NCBI GenBank assembly: GCA_022376465.1
Contig: JACDTU010000003.1
Span: 620,001 to 684,000 of the forward strand
Source: Cubamyces lactineus
Lineage: Eukaryota > Basidiomycota > Agaricomycetes > Polyporales > Polyporaceae
Direction: 5' to 3'
DNA length: 64,000 nucleotides
A program made the translations under genes and the position numbers. The notes under the pieces were generated by a model, which saw only the letters and a program-made list of their open reading frames with translations, was not told the DNA's origin and ran no database searches. How positions within the stretch are numbered: the stretch's first letter is position 1; every line of letters begins with the position of its first letter. Positions 10,870-23,515 of this stretch are shown here, one piece after another.

Positions 10870-13225
10870 ATGCACGAAACGCCTCTGCGTGAGCGCAAAG
10901 TGCAGCTCAGCAACCCGGTAAGTCGCCACTGCAGTCAAGATTGGCCTGCATCGTGCTCCGACGCGGACTACGATCCGCCGATCATAGCATGTTGACCGTG
11001 CTAACCATATCGTCTGCGAGCAGGCGAAGGACGTCAAAGATGCGAATGGTGCCCCGTCTCTCTCCGTCAAGACCGTCTCGGAGGCTCACGCGGAGCCGGA
11101 CAAGTTGTCGCGCAAGACGCTGACCTGGCTCGAGATCCCGGACTGGCAGAAAGACAACGAATATATCTTGACAGGGTACAGAAGGTGCGTCCGACCCGTC
11201 CGTAGTCCGTGCGAGCGCAACGGCATGTCAGCACGGTGCGCGCGGTGTTGTAAATACATCTACGGGTGGCCTAAAACGGCACCGCGCTTCCGTCCTGGGA
11301 TCGTCGGTATGCTCGACGGTCCCGGAAGATCAAGATTGGGTCGCGCTTGTGGTGAGGTGGCGTGACGTGTCTGCAGCTTGAGGCGCGCCAATACTCAATA
11401 ATAGAGGCTTCTTCGTGCGCTTTGCAACCAGGATGGTGATCCACAACCTGGACGAAGCAGCTCTAGCTCGGGCCCCGAGCGTAATATATTACACAATCGC
11501 AGGCTACGCGTTTCATGCCGTGCTCGGGGACATATGAAATGTTGTGTAATACTTGCTCCCATGTCGAACACCTCTATGCGTTCATGGAGCGTGACGTTGA
11601 CCAAGCTCGCTGTTCCCTCGGTCAGGGAAGATTGTCGCTGACTGACCTTGCTTCTCCGTTTGTTTAGGGCAACCGCATCATGGCGCGCCTGTGCGGCCTC
11701 CGTCTTTGGATGTACGTATACCGACCCAAAGCTCCTTGATCCGTAGCTCCCGCATCGAGCTTGTTGTTGACATGATCAACTCAACCAGATCTGCACAACG
11801 AGACCGGTAGGATGACAGAAGCATCCATCAGTGAAAGTGCGCTAACATCGGATAACTTCGCCAGTGAACATCCATAGCCATTTACTTGGCGCTGTACTAT
11901 TTCTGACGCTGCTGGCGACGTTCCCGGCGGTGCACTTCACTCATTACGAGTCAACCACATGGACAGATGTGGTGATGTTCACGATCTTTCTCTCGGCTTC
12001 GGTTTTCTGTCTTTTCTCGAGCGCGTTCTACCACACGTTCAGCGCCCACTCTCAGGAGGTACGTCACAAATGTCGAACAGTGCACAAAGCGCAGGAACAT
12101 GGTAACAACAGGTGTGATGCATAGGTTGCCGGCCGGTGCAATGCACTGGACTATACGGGAATCGTGGGTGCGTGATAGCTGGGTTCGCGCCATTGAAACA
12201 TATGAGCTGACATCTCGTCTGCCACCAGTCCTGATTGTTGGCTCGTTCTTCCCGTGCATCTATTACGGGTTTTTCTGCGACCCTCACTACCAGACGTTCT
12301 ACTTGTCTGGTATCACGGTCGCCGGGCTCGGTAAGTCAAACACCTCCGCATCTGCTTCACATCCTCGGGTATACCTTCGTGGCCAGGGCGGCCGCGGGCA
12401 CTTCTCGTTCCCAATTTCATCACACGTTATCTGTCGCAGCAACGTTCAAATCGAAAATACTCACGCTTGCTATCTCCCGGGTGCGACCTTCCAGGTGCAG
12501 CGTACATCGTGCTCAATCCGGAGTACCGCAAGCCCACGCATCGGGGCGCACGCACCAAGGTCTTCATCCTCCTTGGACTGAGCGGGATCATCCCGACCCT
12601 GCATGGCCTCGTGACGCACGGCTTCTACACGCTCTGCTACGAGATGGGCTTTGGATGGCTGCTCGCGTCCGGCGCCCTCTACATCATCGGCGCCCTGCTC
12701 TAGTACGTGCTCCCGTTTCTCCTCGGCCGCATGCGTTCCGTGGCTGACCTAGACCATCCTGTCTCCCTCGTCACCGGTGCATCGATCGTCGGTTTTCCCT
12801 TTTGCCCTATTTGCTTCCGCGAACCTTGGAAATACGCTGCGCCGGGCTGCTGTTGCGCCCATCCCATCTTGTCTGTTCATCGAATGTCTCATCTGCGGTG
12901 GAACCCTGGCTGCCCTGCGCCCTCCCACCCTCGGAACAAACCTTACGTGCGGGCGACGTCCTCGGGTGCCTTGCTCTCCACACTCTCCATCACCCTCGTC
13001 CCTGGCTGCCCTCGTGTCCCTCTTTGATTCCCCTCGTGCTCCGGCACGTACAGCGCGAACCGCATACCGGAGCGCTTCTCGCCCGGGACGTTCGACTACT
13101 TCTTCGCGTCGCACCAGATCTTCCACTGCTTCGTCGTCGCTGCTGCGCTCGCGCACTACGCGGGCGTGCTCACTGCCTTCCACCACTGGCACCGCCGCAG
13201 CGCAGTCTGCCCCGCCCAACACTAA
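10870..13225 (+). CDS. PAQR / hemolysin III family seven-TM receptor (Izh-like)
   Basis: An integral membrane protein of the adiponectin-receptor/HlyIII family; fungal members (Izh proteins) act in lipid and zinc homeostasis and may be ceramidases. Exons are 10870-10917, 11024-11184, 11668-11711, 11789-11806, 11865-12058, 12125-12167, 12229-12330, 12495-12702 and 13054-13225, giving 329 aa with all phases consistent. Family signatures in order: [34 protein letters not shown] (first metal-binding His), [10 protein letters not shown] (Asp) and [10 protein letters not shown] (HxxxH pair). Thus the full set of putative zinc ligands is present. About seven hydrophobic helices follow the soluble N-terminus. 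Odd points are an 18-nt exon (11789-11806) encoding LHNET and three long introns (106, 483 and 351 nt) among short ones. Confidence 0.9.
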
Positions 13226-15460
13226 CCGAGGGCCCCGAAGGCTGAGCGTCGGCAACAGAGCCTGGGCCCCTACGCCGCTGTAATGCTCTCCCTGACTACT
13301 GGGTCGGCGATGGGTCCTCGACGATTCACGAACGCGCGCCGATGCCGATACATACCTATCCTGTACATCCGCTGCCGGAGCTGGCGATCCGACAATAGAG
13401 AGAGCATAGTTTTCCGAACGTGCCTCGACTTAAGCCATCCGAGACCGTTGCGTCCATGGCCCCACAATGTCTGGAATTTGACATCCGAGGAATCCTGCAC
13501 GCTTAGGGTTCTTCCAGTGGGATGGCACAATGCATGGTATGCACACTTCCCTTTGGGCTCAGGTGCAGCCCGGTTCAACGTTCCGGCATTGCGCTAGCAC
13601 TGCTAGCACCAGCGGCACAAGCACCAGTACCATCCTCCGAAGCCGACATCAACGATTTGCCTCCGCTCCGCCCTTCTGAACAAGACAAGACGAGGGATAG
13701 ACGACATCGGAACGAGCACTGGGAGAGGGCTGATCCTCAACCCCAGCCTTCAGCTCGCCGCCGTGTCGAAGCCTATACGCTCACCCCGTATAGATTGCCG
13801 CATCAGCGGCACCGGGCTGGTTCCAGCGGAAGAGCCGCAGGTGGTTGAGGTAGGTCCCTACCCTCATCCCTCTCTCTCGCCTGCCCCCGCCGATGCCAAT
13901 CACCATCGACGCCCGACGCTCGTCAGGAGCCGCCGTGCATTCCTGTGGCGTCGTTCTTCCCAGAAGCGCGTCAACTTTCAGGTGCAAATCGAAGTCGAGG
14001 TCGAGGGCGGAGCCGCTTCGCCGTCTCGCCGCCGCCCGTTGTGGAAGGTTCTGGCGCGGGAGCGCAGTGGCTCCTCCGAGTCCTCCATGCAGCGACGAGC
14101 CGGGGGGGACTCGTTCCTGGACCACGGCGGAGGTGCGACGGCTCCGGATGACAAGCCACGGCCTGCGGTCTAGCACGACTGGCCAGGGGTCGTGCAAGTT
14201 GCGCTGCCGCTGGTGTGTTGGACGCTGAGTTTGGAGCCGCTTCGCTTTGCCGTTGACTCTTACCGGGTCCGATGGGGGAGGACGCTGCGTCGAAAAGTTT
14301 GGAGCGCGTCAGCGTGCCAGCGTTCTGGTGCTCTGGTGCTCTGGCGTTCCGGTAGTCTGGGGGAGCAGGGGGCGCAGGGTGATCGACGATGTCAGGGAGG
14401 CCGAGGAGAAGACTCTCCGATTTCAGAGCCGGCGTGAAATGCGAGGGTTGACCGGCCGGGAAGCGAAAGCGTGGATGCTGGCAATGTCATTGTCACCACC
14501 TTTCCACTTTTGTGTCTTCCGTCTTTCGTCTTTTCCTTTTCTTTTTGAATGTTTTCACCCGCGTTGTGATTCACACCCGTCGGCGTCGCCGACCCCGGAG
14601 CACACATCATCTCCGTGCCCGGTGCGCTCCCCGGCCAGACGATGACGATGACGATGGCAATGGCGATGTCATGATGATGCACCCCGGCGTGCACCACACG
14701 ACGCTCGAGGTCCAGGACGGGGTTTCGGGGCTCGGGACCCGGCGGGTGGACGTGGCCGAGCAGCCTGCCTGGGGCCCGAGGCCCACAGACCGCCACAGGA
14801 CTGGCTGGGGCCTCGGGCTCCGCAAAGGGTGAGAGAACGATCGCTGGCCGTGGTCACCCGGGTGCGAGTGCGAGAGTGCGAGGGCATGGAGCGGCCGAGT
14901 GGTCGCCACGGCGACGATGGCGTGAAGACAAAGCACAAAACACGGAACGACGTCCACCGGCGGCGACGCGTCACAGCTGCAGGGGGCCCGCACGCAGGGC
15001 CCAGCGGACCACATACGGTTCAAGTTCACACAGCACACAGGTCACAGTTCACGCTCAGACGTTCGCTTGGTGCGCATGTCCGATGCTGGCCTGTCAGTGG
15101 ATCCCCCAGTCCTGAGCTGATCGCGGACTCCCGGTGACCAGACTGGCCAGTGGCTGCTCCGAGCCCGTCACGGGCGGTGGATCCAGATTCCATCTTTCGT
15201 CCGAGGTGATTACTCGTAGCCCGGACAGCAGCAGCAGATGTGCCCGCAACAGGCTACCAACTGCGAGCAGGCTGACCGATGCCGACGAGCTATTATTCTC
15301 TCAACGTGCGCAGCGGGGCGGAGCGGCTGGCACTGGCAGGTCCTGTGCTGCCCCGAGACGTCACAGTATCTATCATGGTATCATGGTAGGCACGCTGCTC
15401 TCGCAGAGCTCGTGCTGCAAGAGCGGGCCGTGCAGTCGGCGCACTTGGAGTGGGATACAT

Positions 15461-15494
<34 letters not shown>

Positions 15495-17865
15495 TGGCCC
15501 GGGCGGAGACATGCGAGATCGTCGCCTGCGAGTCTGGAATGGGTGCCTGCCCTGGCTGGCAGCGACCCCACTGCGGCGGGCTGTGGGTACGTGTGATTCT
15601 GCGAACGCAGCGAATGGCGTGAACCCGCGATGCTGTCCTTGGGTCCTTGGGTCGCCAGTGACGCAGCCCTGCGGTGCGCGCGGTGTGTTGTTCAAGTTGC
15701 TCGTGATACATGAGCTCAAGGCCATGTGTGCCGCATAGTGCGTCCGCTGCCGCCGCCGAAGCAAAGCTGAAATCTGAGGCTGAGACCAAGAAGACGAGGG
15801 AGGGCCGCGGCTCCGGCGCCACGCGTAGCGTTGCGTACTAGTGGCAGGACGAGGACAGTGCTCGGGAGGGAATGCAGCAGAGACGCGATCGAACTCTGCG
15901 CGTGACGGTGGCGTTGCAGCTAGTACCACACGCACGAATCGGGAGAGCGCAACCCGATCTGGGCAATCGAGGACGTGCGCGCGTTTCCATATATGGGCGA
16001 GTAGGAATCGGGCGGAGGACGTCGAGCGTTTGGTTGACGTATGGCGGACTATGAGTGACACGGCGACTCGGACGAGGGCGCATATAGCCAGTCGCTCGGC
16101 GCTCGGGCCCCAGCGACAGAGACATGGTGCGTACGCCGCGGTCGGATGTCTGTCCATTGTCCACCTTCCGCCGTCACGCGCAGTCAACAACCAACGCTGG
16201 GCTCGGTGCCATCCCGCCTTCTCTCCCAGGAAGGCAGCATGCAGCCAACGGCTCCAGCCATGCCAATGTCTCACACATAACACCATCCTGCATCCCGCCA
16301 TGCCCCGTCATCCGTCCACGAATATAGCCCTCTCGCCACCTCCAAACCCGTACGACCACCGTGTTTTTGCTCTTTTCAAGCCATCGCATGTGCAGCATGA
16401 CCACACCGGGCCTCGCCGCTGCGTCTCGAGCCTGGACTGTGCTTGGGTCGTGCCCCCCGTAGTACGTTACAGCGCCGCGCGGCGACTGGGATCAGGAACA
16501 TTCGTCTGCATTACCTATGGAGCCGGGCCCTGGGAGCGCGTTGTCCCTTGCTTGTGCGGAGGCCACCGCGTCACTCGTTATTCTTGCGGAACCCTTCCCA
16601 CGCACGTCCTTCTCACGGGACCGAGCCGGCGGAGACCCACAGCTCCCAGTCCTCCTGCCAGCTGGCCATCCAGTACTCAGTACTCAGTCTCCAGCTCACC
16701 GTTCACTTATCGCGACATACTACGCGATGTCCAGAGGCCAGGTCACGCTCCTTCTTGTGGCCCCCGCCCACCCGCCGACGATATTCACTCCGCCCTCCGA
16801 TCTTTAGAGGCGCAGTGCGCCCGAGGACTCAGGCTGATGGCGCTCCCCGGCGTTGCCATCGAGCCTCGAGGCCATGGGTGCTATGTAGCGAGTGCCAACT
16901 TGCCAAGTCGGGGCCTCGGAAGCAAGCTGCACGAATCTCGATCGACGACTGTATATGTACAATTGTAATTATGGAAAGGCTGATGATGGCTCCGAGCCTC
17001 GACGGTCGAATGGTGCCCGTCCGTTGACGACGCTCGGCGGCTCTCGCTGAGGCTGCTGCTTTGCCGAGCGGCAAGGGCCGAAGAGGAGGAGGGAGGAGGA
17101 GGCACTTTGCCTCTAGCCGGGCGGCGGAAGGTCGCGGCGCACGGGGACTCGGGGAACTCATGCTGGCATGCACACCTCATGTCCACCATCGCGCATATGA
17201 CGATGGTTTATTACCCTTCCCGTCCGTTTGTGACCCACGAATATTCCCAGCTTGGCCGTGGGACACGAGCAGTGTTGCGAAGCCGATAATCACATACATG
17301 TCGTGTTTTATTTCCCTCCCTTTTCGCCAGAATTCCGAACCATGCCAATCAGAACCATCTCCCCCCCTCCTCCGTCTGCAGCGCGAGTTTATCGCCTCCG
17401 CGCGGAAAGCGAAAAAGGCCGGGTATTTCTCCACGCCCTCTCCCCTCTTCGACCTGTGAGTGAATCTCCCCTCTCTCTCCCTGCCGTCGCCGCCGCCGCC
17501 GCCCGCCCGCGCAGGTTTCCTCCCCAAGTCGGTTCGACACCGAGTGCCCCATCGCCCCTTCCCGATCTCACATCCGGCGGCTCGCTTGCGCTGTCTGGAT
17601 TGCGAGCTTAGATCCACCGCCCCCCGATCGCCTGCAGAACGAACGTTTAGGTTCCGCGAGTGTCGTCCCTGTCCCTTGCGGAGGGCCCTGTCCTGTTCTC
17701 TCCCTAGATCGCTTTCCGCCCGGTTTTTCCACACGCGCACAACCACTCCCACTCACACCCACACACAGAGCGAGATCCAGAACAGGGAGAGTCGGAGAGA
17801 GGCCACCCCCCCCCCCTCCCCTTCCTCTCTTTGCCCCGCGCGCTGCCGCTCCTCCTCGGATTCGC
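13226..17865. other. Gene-poor, low-complexity 4.6 kb region
   Basis: No credible gene in 4.6 kb. Long open frames exist on both strands (for example 15841-16968 plus and 15381-16301 minus), but they overlap each other, are rich in Arg/Ser/Pro/His and lack domains, as expected for chance frames in GC-rich DNA. Simple repeats occur: GAT-type repeats near 14640-14680, CTGGTGCT-like repeats near 14325-14350, a 7-nt repeat at about 15472-15495, and an ACTCAGT repeat near 16675-16695. From about 17,340 to 17,860 the plus strand becomes strongly CT-rich, typical of the promoter and leader of the following P450 gene. Confidence 0.5.
15472..15495. repeat. 7-nt tandem repeat (TGCGGGA)n
   Basis: The heptamer TGCGGGA is repeated about four times without change, after a related GGGATACATA start. 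It is a simple satellite in a region without genes; I see no function. Confidence 0.8.
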
Positions 17866-17873
17866 TTTATAAA
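17866..17873 (+). promoter_or_regulatory. TATA box of the CYP7/8-like P450
   Basis: TTTATAAA lies 57 nt before the ATG at 17930, after a long CT-rich stretch, which fits a fungal core promoter. Confidence 0.6.
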
Positions 17874-17929
17874 TCCCCCCTCCGTCCCATGTCTGGCCAT
17901 CACGAAGCGTCTCTCCAGCTCCAGAACCC

Positions 17930-20900
17930 ATGTACCCTCTCGGTTTCCTTCCGTTCTTCTGCAGCCTGGTGCCGGAATGGGGCGCCGTCGCCGCGGCGCT
18001 CGTCCTCCCCGTCCTCGTCCTCGCCCTCTGGTTCTACTACGCGATCGTCGTCGCCCGCTATCCGTCCGCGCACGGCGGCGACGATGGCGACAGCGATAGC
18101 GATGCGGCACCCGTGCACCTCCCCGGATCCGCGCTCGCGCACATCCGCCCGTTCTTCCATCGACGCTTCGATTTCATAAACGAGGGCTTCCAGCTCGCAG
18201 GCCAAGCCATATACCAGTTCAGCCTCTTGCGCGTGCGTCCCATTTCTTCGTTTTCGTTTCGTTTCGTTTCGTTTCGTTTCGGTTTCTTGCGTCTGCGCTC
18301 TCTTCTGGCCCGAGCGACGCGCTGTGGTGTGGTAGTGCCGTAGCAACCACCGCGCGTCCGCGCTCTGCGTCCTGAAAAGCGCAACGTGGTGCGGTGCGAT
18401 GCGGGGATAGACCCCACGCAGCAGCACTATCGTTCGACACTCAGGCCTCAGGCCCGCTCGGGCCCGTCAGAGAGGGCCACGCACCGCGATACGATGATCA
18501 TGCTGACGCGGCCGCTATCTCCTCTTCGTCCTCCTCGTGCAGACACCCGTCATCGTCCTCTCCGGCGAAGCCGCCCGGCGAGACTTTTTCCAGGCCAAGG
18601 ACCTCGACCTGAACGCCGGGTTCAAGTTTCTCTCCGGAGCCGTAAGTCAAGAGCCTCGCTCTCGCTCTCGCCCTGGACCTGCGCGCGCGCGCGCGTCGCC
18701 AAGCGCGTCCGCAGGCCATTCGCTCTCTTCACGTACGCTCGCGTAATAGACTGACGTCCCTTGGCTCGCTTGCCTGCGTTTGCGTTGCAGATTCCGATGA
18801 TGCCGGGCGTGACGTCTGACTTGGAGGCACGCCGGATCGCACTCATCCACAAGCGCCTCGCGGCCGCGCAGACGACGGACCGCCTCGCTCGACGTAAGTG
18901 GTCCTGTTCTTCCCTTTGGGCCTCGTACCGTACCTGCCACTCGACCTTCCCCGCCATCGCCATCGCCGCCGCCAAGCCTCGAGTGACGTGCAGAATGGGC
19001 CGCGATCCGCGTCCGTCCCCGTATGTGTGCGCGCACCTCGCACCTCGCATTTCGCACCTCGCACCTCGCATCTCGCGCCTCGCACTCCTCACCTTGCGCC
19101 TCGCATCGTTGCATCTTCGCATCTCTGCAGAGTATCGCACGGCGTGCGCTTCGGGCGGCGGAGGCTTTAGCCTCGGACCCGTCACACGCACATGACTGGG
19201 TGTGATGGGAGCCGAAGCTGCAGCACTCCGTCTATCCAGCGAGCATCCGAGCTTCGCGCAGGGCGCGTGGCCGGCTCGAGCTTGCGCTTAGAGCTTGCCC
19301 GACGCACCGTCCGGCCGCGGCAGCGCGTTCGGGTCCCCCCTCTCCCCTGGCGCGCACAAATCGGGGCATGCTCTGGCTTACGCGCCCTTCGTTTCCTACG
19401 CCCGTGGGACGACGCGCGGGCGGCGAAGGTTCAAGTTGCAGACGAAGCTTGGGCTGACGCGCGTTCCGCCTGCAGTGCTCCCCCAGATAGTGGAAGATTC
19501 CCGGCGGACGATGGACACATGGGGATTCTCCGGCACGCTGGACCCGTTCGAACGCCTCTCGGAGGTACGTCTGCGCGGCGTGCTCACGTACGCCGCGGCT
19601 CCTAGTCTCCCAGATTAGATCACGCGCCGCTGACCGGGACCGGTGCGTAATGCAGCTTATCTTCCAGACGACCGTGCGCTGCCTCGCGTTCACCGAGCTC
19701 GCCGACGATGCGGACGCGGTGCGCCGCCTGAAGAGCCTGTACGACGTGCTCGACACCGCGACGACGCCGGCGACGGTGCTGCTGCCGTGGCTCCCGAGCC
19801 CGAGCGCGGTGCGCAAGCTGCTCGCGACGAAAAGGATATACGACATCATCGGCACGAAGCTGGACGAGCGCATGCAGGGCGGAATCGCGCGCGACGATAC
19901 GCCGCAAATGCTGATCGACGCCGGAGACGAGAGGCTGATTATCATCGGGGTCAGTACGCGCTGTGTTCTCTTTGAAAGCTGGCTTGCTCTACGCACCCTC
20001 TGGCTTCGCTCCTGCACATTGAGCACGTACTGCTAAGCAGACTCTTGGGCATGTTCATGTTCCCTGGTCTCCGCGGTCTTGCCAGAGCGCGCCCGGCTCT
20101 CGGGTCCCTCGGCGGGAGGCGGGAGGGAGGAGCATAGAGAGGAAGCGGGGGCACGAGACGTTCCTTCTGTTCGCGGCATTGCTGACATTCCCACCGGTTG
20201 ACAGTTCATTATGGGGCTGCTAGTCGCAGGTGCACGATCGACCGGCACGACGGGTGCGCACCGCTCTCTTCCTCTCGTCGCGTCCGGGCATGTTCGCTCA
20301 CACACACCGTCTTTCGGTCGCTTCGTCCAGCGTCGTGGTTGATTACATTCCTCAGCGGACACCCCCTCTGGAAGGAGAGGGCGGCCGAAGAAGTGCGCCG
20401 GCTCATCGCGGCGCATGCGGGCTCTGGCGCTGGCGCGGCAGCTGCACATGCACCCTCGGAACCTTCGACACCTTCGTGCTCCACGTCCACTTCTACGCCT
20501 TCGAGCTGCCAGTGGCACCAGCAACAACGACACCACCAACCGCCACCGTCGCACCCGCACGCCAACGAAAATACTGCATCGTCGCTGGCGCCGCTCGCCG
20601 CCACACTATCGGCGATCCCCCTCGCCGCATGGGAGACGGAGACGCCGACGCTCGACGCGCTCATCCGCGAAACCCTCCGCGTGGCCGAGCCGCACGTCGC
20701 CATGCGCCAGTATCTCCCCCAGTCTACGGCGGCAGCAGGGGAGAAGGGCGGGGCTCCGCTGTACTTGGGCGGCAAGGCCGTGCCCCCGGGCGCGTTTGTG
20801 ATGTACCCCTTCAGCGACGTGCACCTCAGCCCAGAGGTGTACAAGGATCCATGGCGGTGGGACCCGGCCAGGGCGGAGATGAGCCTCAAGGCGCCGCACA

Positions 20901-21408
20901 CGTATGTAGGCATGGGTGCCGGTGAGTGATTTGCGTTTGCAGCCTGTTCGCCCGTGTGCGCGCATGTGCGTCTCCGAGTGTGCCTATCGCCTCGCGCAGG
21001 GCAACATGCGCGCCGCGAGGCCGAGCAGGCTTCGCTTCCGAGCCTCTCTTCCGTCCTCGTGCTGATAATGTTGTGTCGGGGGATGCAGGGAGCACGACTT
21101 GCCTGGGAAAGCGGCTCGCGACGCTCGAGCTCAAGCTCGTCACCGCGCTCTTCGTCCTCGGTTTCGATGAGCTCCGCGCGGTGGATGGCAAGGGCGCACC
21201 GCTCGCCGAGCTGCCCCGCCCGAACTGGAACGACATCCTGACGTGCAAGCCGCCCGCGGGCTCATGCTACGTGCGTTTCGGACGGACAGTAGGTGCGACA
21301 GCGGTAGCGGCAGCGACGGCGGTGGCGCCTGCGCCTGTGCCCACGCCCGCGGCTTCTTCGCCTGCTGGCCCGGCTTCGGCTTCCATGGAGGTATTGACAC
21401 GACCGTGA
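17930..21408 (+). CDS. Divergent cytochrome P450, CYP7/CYP8-like
   Basis: A membrane-anchored P450-fold enzyme. Exons are 17930-18232, 18543-18641, 18791-18893, 19476-19564, 19656-19949, 20205-20253, 20331-20921 and 21089-21408, giving 615 aa with consistent phases. Hydrophobic anchor is at residues about 4-45. ExxR is ETLR; the meander is KDPWRWDPAR; the heme cysteine is in MGAGSTTCLGKRLA. Two canonical features are missing. The I helix reads AGARSTGTT, with Arg where most P450s have the acid of the proton relay. The residue two before the heme Cys is Thr, not Arg or His. CYP7/CYP8-type enzymes also deviate at these places. A low-complexity Ser/His/Pro insert of roughly 70 residues precedes the K helix, and the C-terminal tail is Ala/Pro-rich. 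The reaction may be atypical (isomerase, dehydratase or hydroxylase); the substrate is unknown. Confidence 0.85.
18246..18284. repeat. GTTTC pentanucleotide microsatellite in intron 1
   Basis: About six to seven nearly perfect copies of GTTTC inside the first intron (18233-18542) of the CYP7/8-like gene. It is likely polymorphic between strains; no effect on the coding frame. Confidence 0.85.
19034..19110. repeat. CACCTCG heptamer array in intron 3
   Basis: About ten perfect or slightly changed copies of the heptamer CACCTCG inside the 582-nt intron 18894-19475. Expansion of this array explains part of the unusual intron length. Confidence 0.8.
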
Positions 21409-22784
21409 TGACTGCGACGACCTCGGAAGGTGGTGTGGATGGTGGTGATGATCGACGACAGCGAGACTCGGGCGCGCGGTCGGACTTTGACGAGACGCGG
21501 CCGAGCCTGCGACGATGACTGCGACGACACCTGCACGAGGCACCGTGCGTGTGTAGCCGGGGGTTCCTGCGGTCGCGGTGTTGGCTTCGCCGGCTGCTGG
21601 GAGACACAGACTGTATTGTACTGGTACCGTTATAGATGTATACTCGTGCCCCCATTTTTGTATACTACCTCGACATTGCTATATCGGCTTTAAACAGCTC
21701 GGACGTGGCGTGATCAGTGGCTGCTCTTATATGCGCTCTCTGGCCGGGGCCGTAACGCGTCTCAATGCGAGTGATGCGAGTGTGAAATGGCACACTCACG
21801 GTGTTATAGAAATTCTGTTCCAGCTCGTGGTGGTGGACCTCTGATAATGGAGTTCTGTTGGATAGGAGCAATTGGACTCTGTAAATAGGTACGGAGGTCC
21901 GTGAGTCTTCTGATGCTTTGACGCAGACAGAGCGGCCTCGTGTGCAAGGAACTCGGGAACGCAAATTGCAGGATATGCTAGCTATTTCACTGGAACAGAA
22001 CTCATACGAGATTAGCAGAGCTCCTTGCAATTCACCACTGGCAACTACTCACCGCGGCCCTCTCGACGTGTAGAACCATGCTCACACACCGTCGCGTTGA
22101 GCGTTTGGCTATGACTGACTGCACTGAACGGTCTACACAGCAATCCTGTTTTCGAACTGGACAGCCACCTTGTAGGCGCTGCGCATGGGCAAAGTTCAGC
22201 AGGGTAGCGGCCCCTATGTACGTGGCTGACAACTTCTACGACGGCTTGCTCAATGCTTCACAGGACGTTGCTCATATGCAGGCCTTTCTGAGCTTCATCT
22301 TCTTGGTTGCCTATGGTGGAGCATGAAAGGCAAGTCTCTTTTAGCTGTAAGTGCAGTTCAAAGAGACGACGACTTGAAGTTGTAGAGTTTGGCACTACGC
22401 AGTCCAACAGTGGAGCACCACCTGCATGACAGCACAATTAGCGACGCCAAACCGCGTAAACGATGGACCTACATCGACCTACAACAGCTTGCACCGCAGC
22501 ACCAACCTAATTGCCAGGAACAAGAAACGCGACCAGGGCAATTATGGCGGCCAGGGCGGCAATTGGAGGAGATCAACCCACCGTCGCCCGCGCAGGTCCA
22601 TCCCATCAATGGGCGCCCGGCACCTGCCGGCCAATCCAGGCTGGGATACCGAGCTGCACGACCGGCAGCGCAATTACAAGTTACTTACAACCACCACTGC
22701 CTCGCTCGCTCGCCGCCTCTATCCCATCCTCCTTCCCTTCTTCCCTTCGTTTCTTTCCTTCCTCTAGGCTCATCGGAACCCGCC
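21409..22784. other. Intergenic, no gene seen
   Basis: About 1.4 kb between two plus-strand genes. Open frames (for example 22078-22326) are short and unrecognised. The part 22,690-22,780 is CT-rich and probably the leader of the coactosin gene. An imperfect duplication of GGCGGCCAGGGCGGCAATT-like sequence lies near 22540-22566. Confidence 0.5.
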
Positions 22785-23515
22785 ATGGCCGACCTCTCCG
22801 ATCCGAAGATCGACGAAGGTGAGCAGCGGACGCAGTTACGCGTGCGGCGGGGACATGGCACCCGGGCGATTTAGAGGCGGACGATGATGACGATGACGCG
22901 GACGTTCGTGCAGCGTACCAGGACGTCCGCTCGGACAAGACGGACACGAACTGGCTCCTGCTCGACTACGAGGTGCGTGCCGTCGCCCGCACAATTCGCG
23001 ATATCCTGCTCACACGCTGCACTTTTGATCGTCCCCGTCTATCTCTCGCGGATCCCGACCCTCACTCGGTTGTGCGACATGCTTGCTGTCTATTTGACGC
23101 GTCCTGGCTGGACACTGGACAGTCGGACCGCTCCGACAAGCTCAAGCTGACGTCGACCGGATCGGGGGGCCTCGCGGAGCTGCGCGAGCAGCTGAACGAC
23201 AGCAAGGCGTCGTACGCGTACGTGCGCGTGCAGTACGCGAACGACAAGGAGTCCAAGCGCGAGAAGTTCATCCTCGTCATCTGGATCGGCCCCAACTGCA
23301 AGGTCATGCGCAAGGCCAAGATCTCCGTCCACACCGCGGACGTGAAGAGCGTTCTCCGCGTGTATTCGATAGAGGTCCCTGCACGAGAGAAGGACGACTT
23401 GAAGGAAGAGCCCATCGTCGTGAAGCTACGGAAGGTATGTACGGACACGTCGCTACCCGTATCCTATTCTCATACAACCGGGCAGGCTGGAGGTGCTAGC
23501 TACGATGGCGTATGA
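22785..23515 (+). CDS. Coactosin-like actin-binding protein (ADF-H domain)
   Basis: A small cytosolic protein of the ADF/cofilin-homology superfamily; coactosins bind F-actin and counteract capping. Exons are 22785-22818, 22875-22972, 23123-23434 and 23486-23515, giving 157 aa. The whole protein is one ADF-H domain: DVRAAYQDVRSDKTDTNWLLL at the start, a central FILVIWIGPNCKVMRKAKISVHTADVK, and a C-terminal helix with ARKD-like basic and acidic residues ending GGASYDGV. The WIGP and KAKxSxH motifs are typical of coactosin. An acidic run (EEADDDDDDAD) near residues 11-21 is unusual. The gene is convergent with SEC20, only 139 nt apart at the 3' ends. Confidence 0.9.

Noticed and set aside
15381..16968. 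Two long overlapping open frames on opposite strands (306 and 375 codons)
   Set aside because: Both are Arg/Ser/Pro/His-rich, overlap each other, lack any domain and fit the chance openness of GC-rich DNA.
22540..22566. Palindrome-like repeat upstream of coactosin as a possible operator
   Set aside because: Imperfect and GC-driven; no known fungal site matches.
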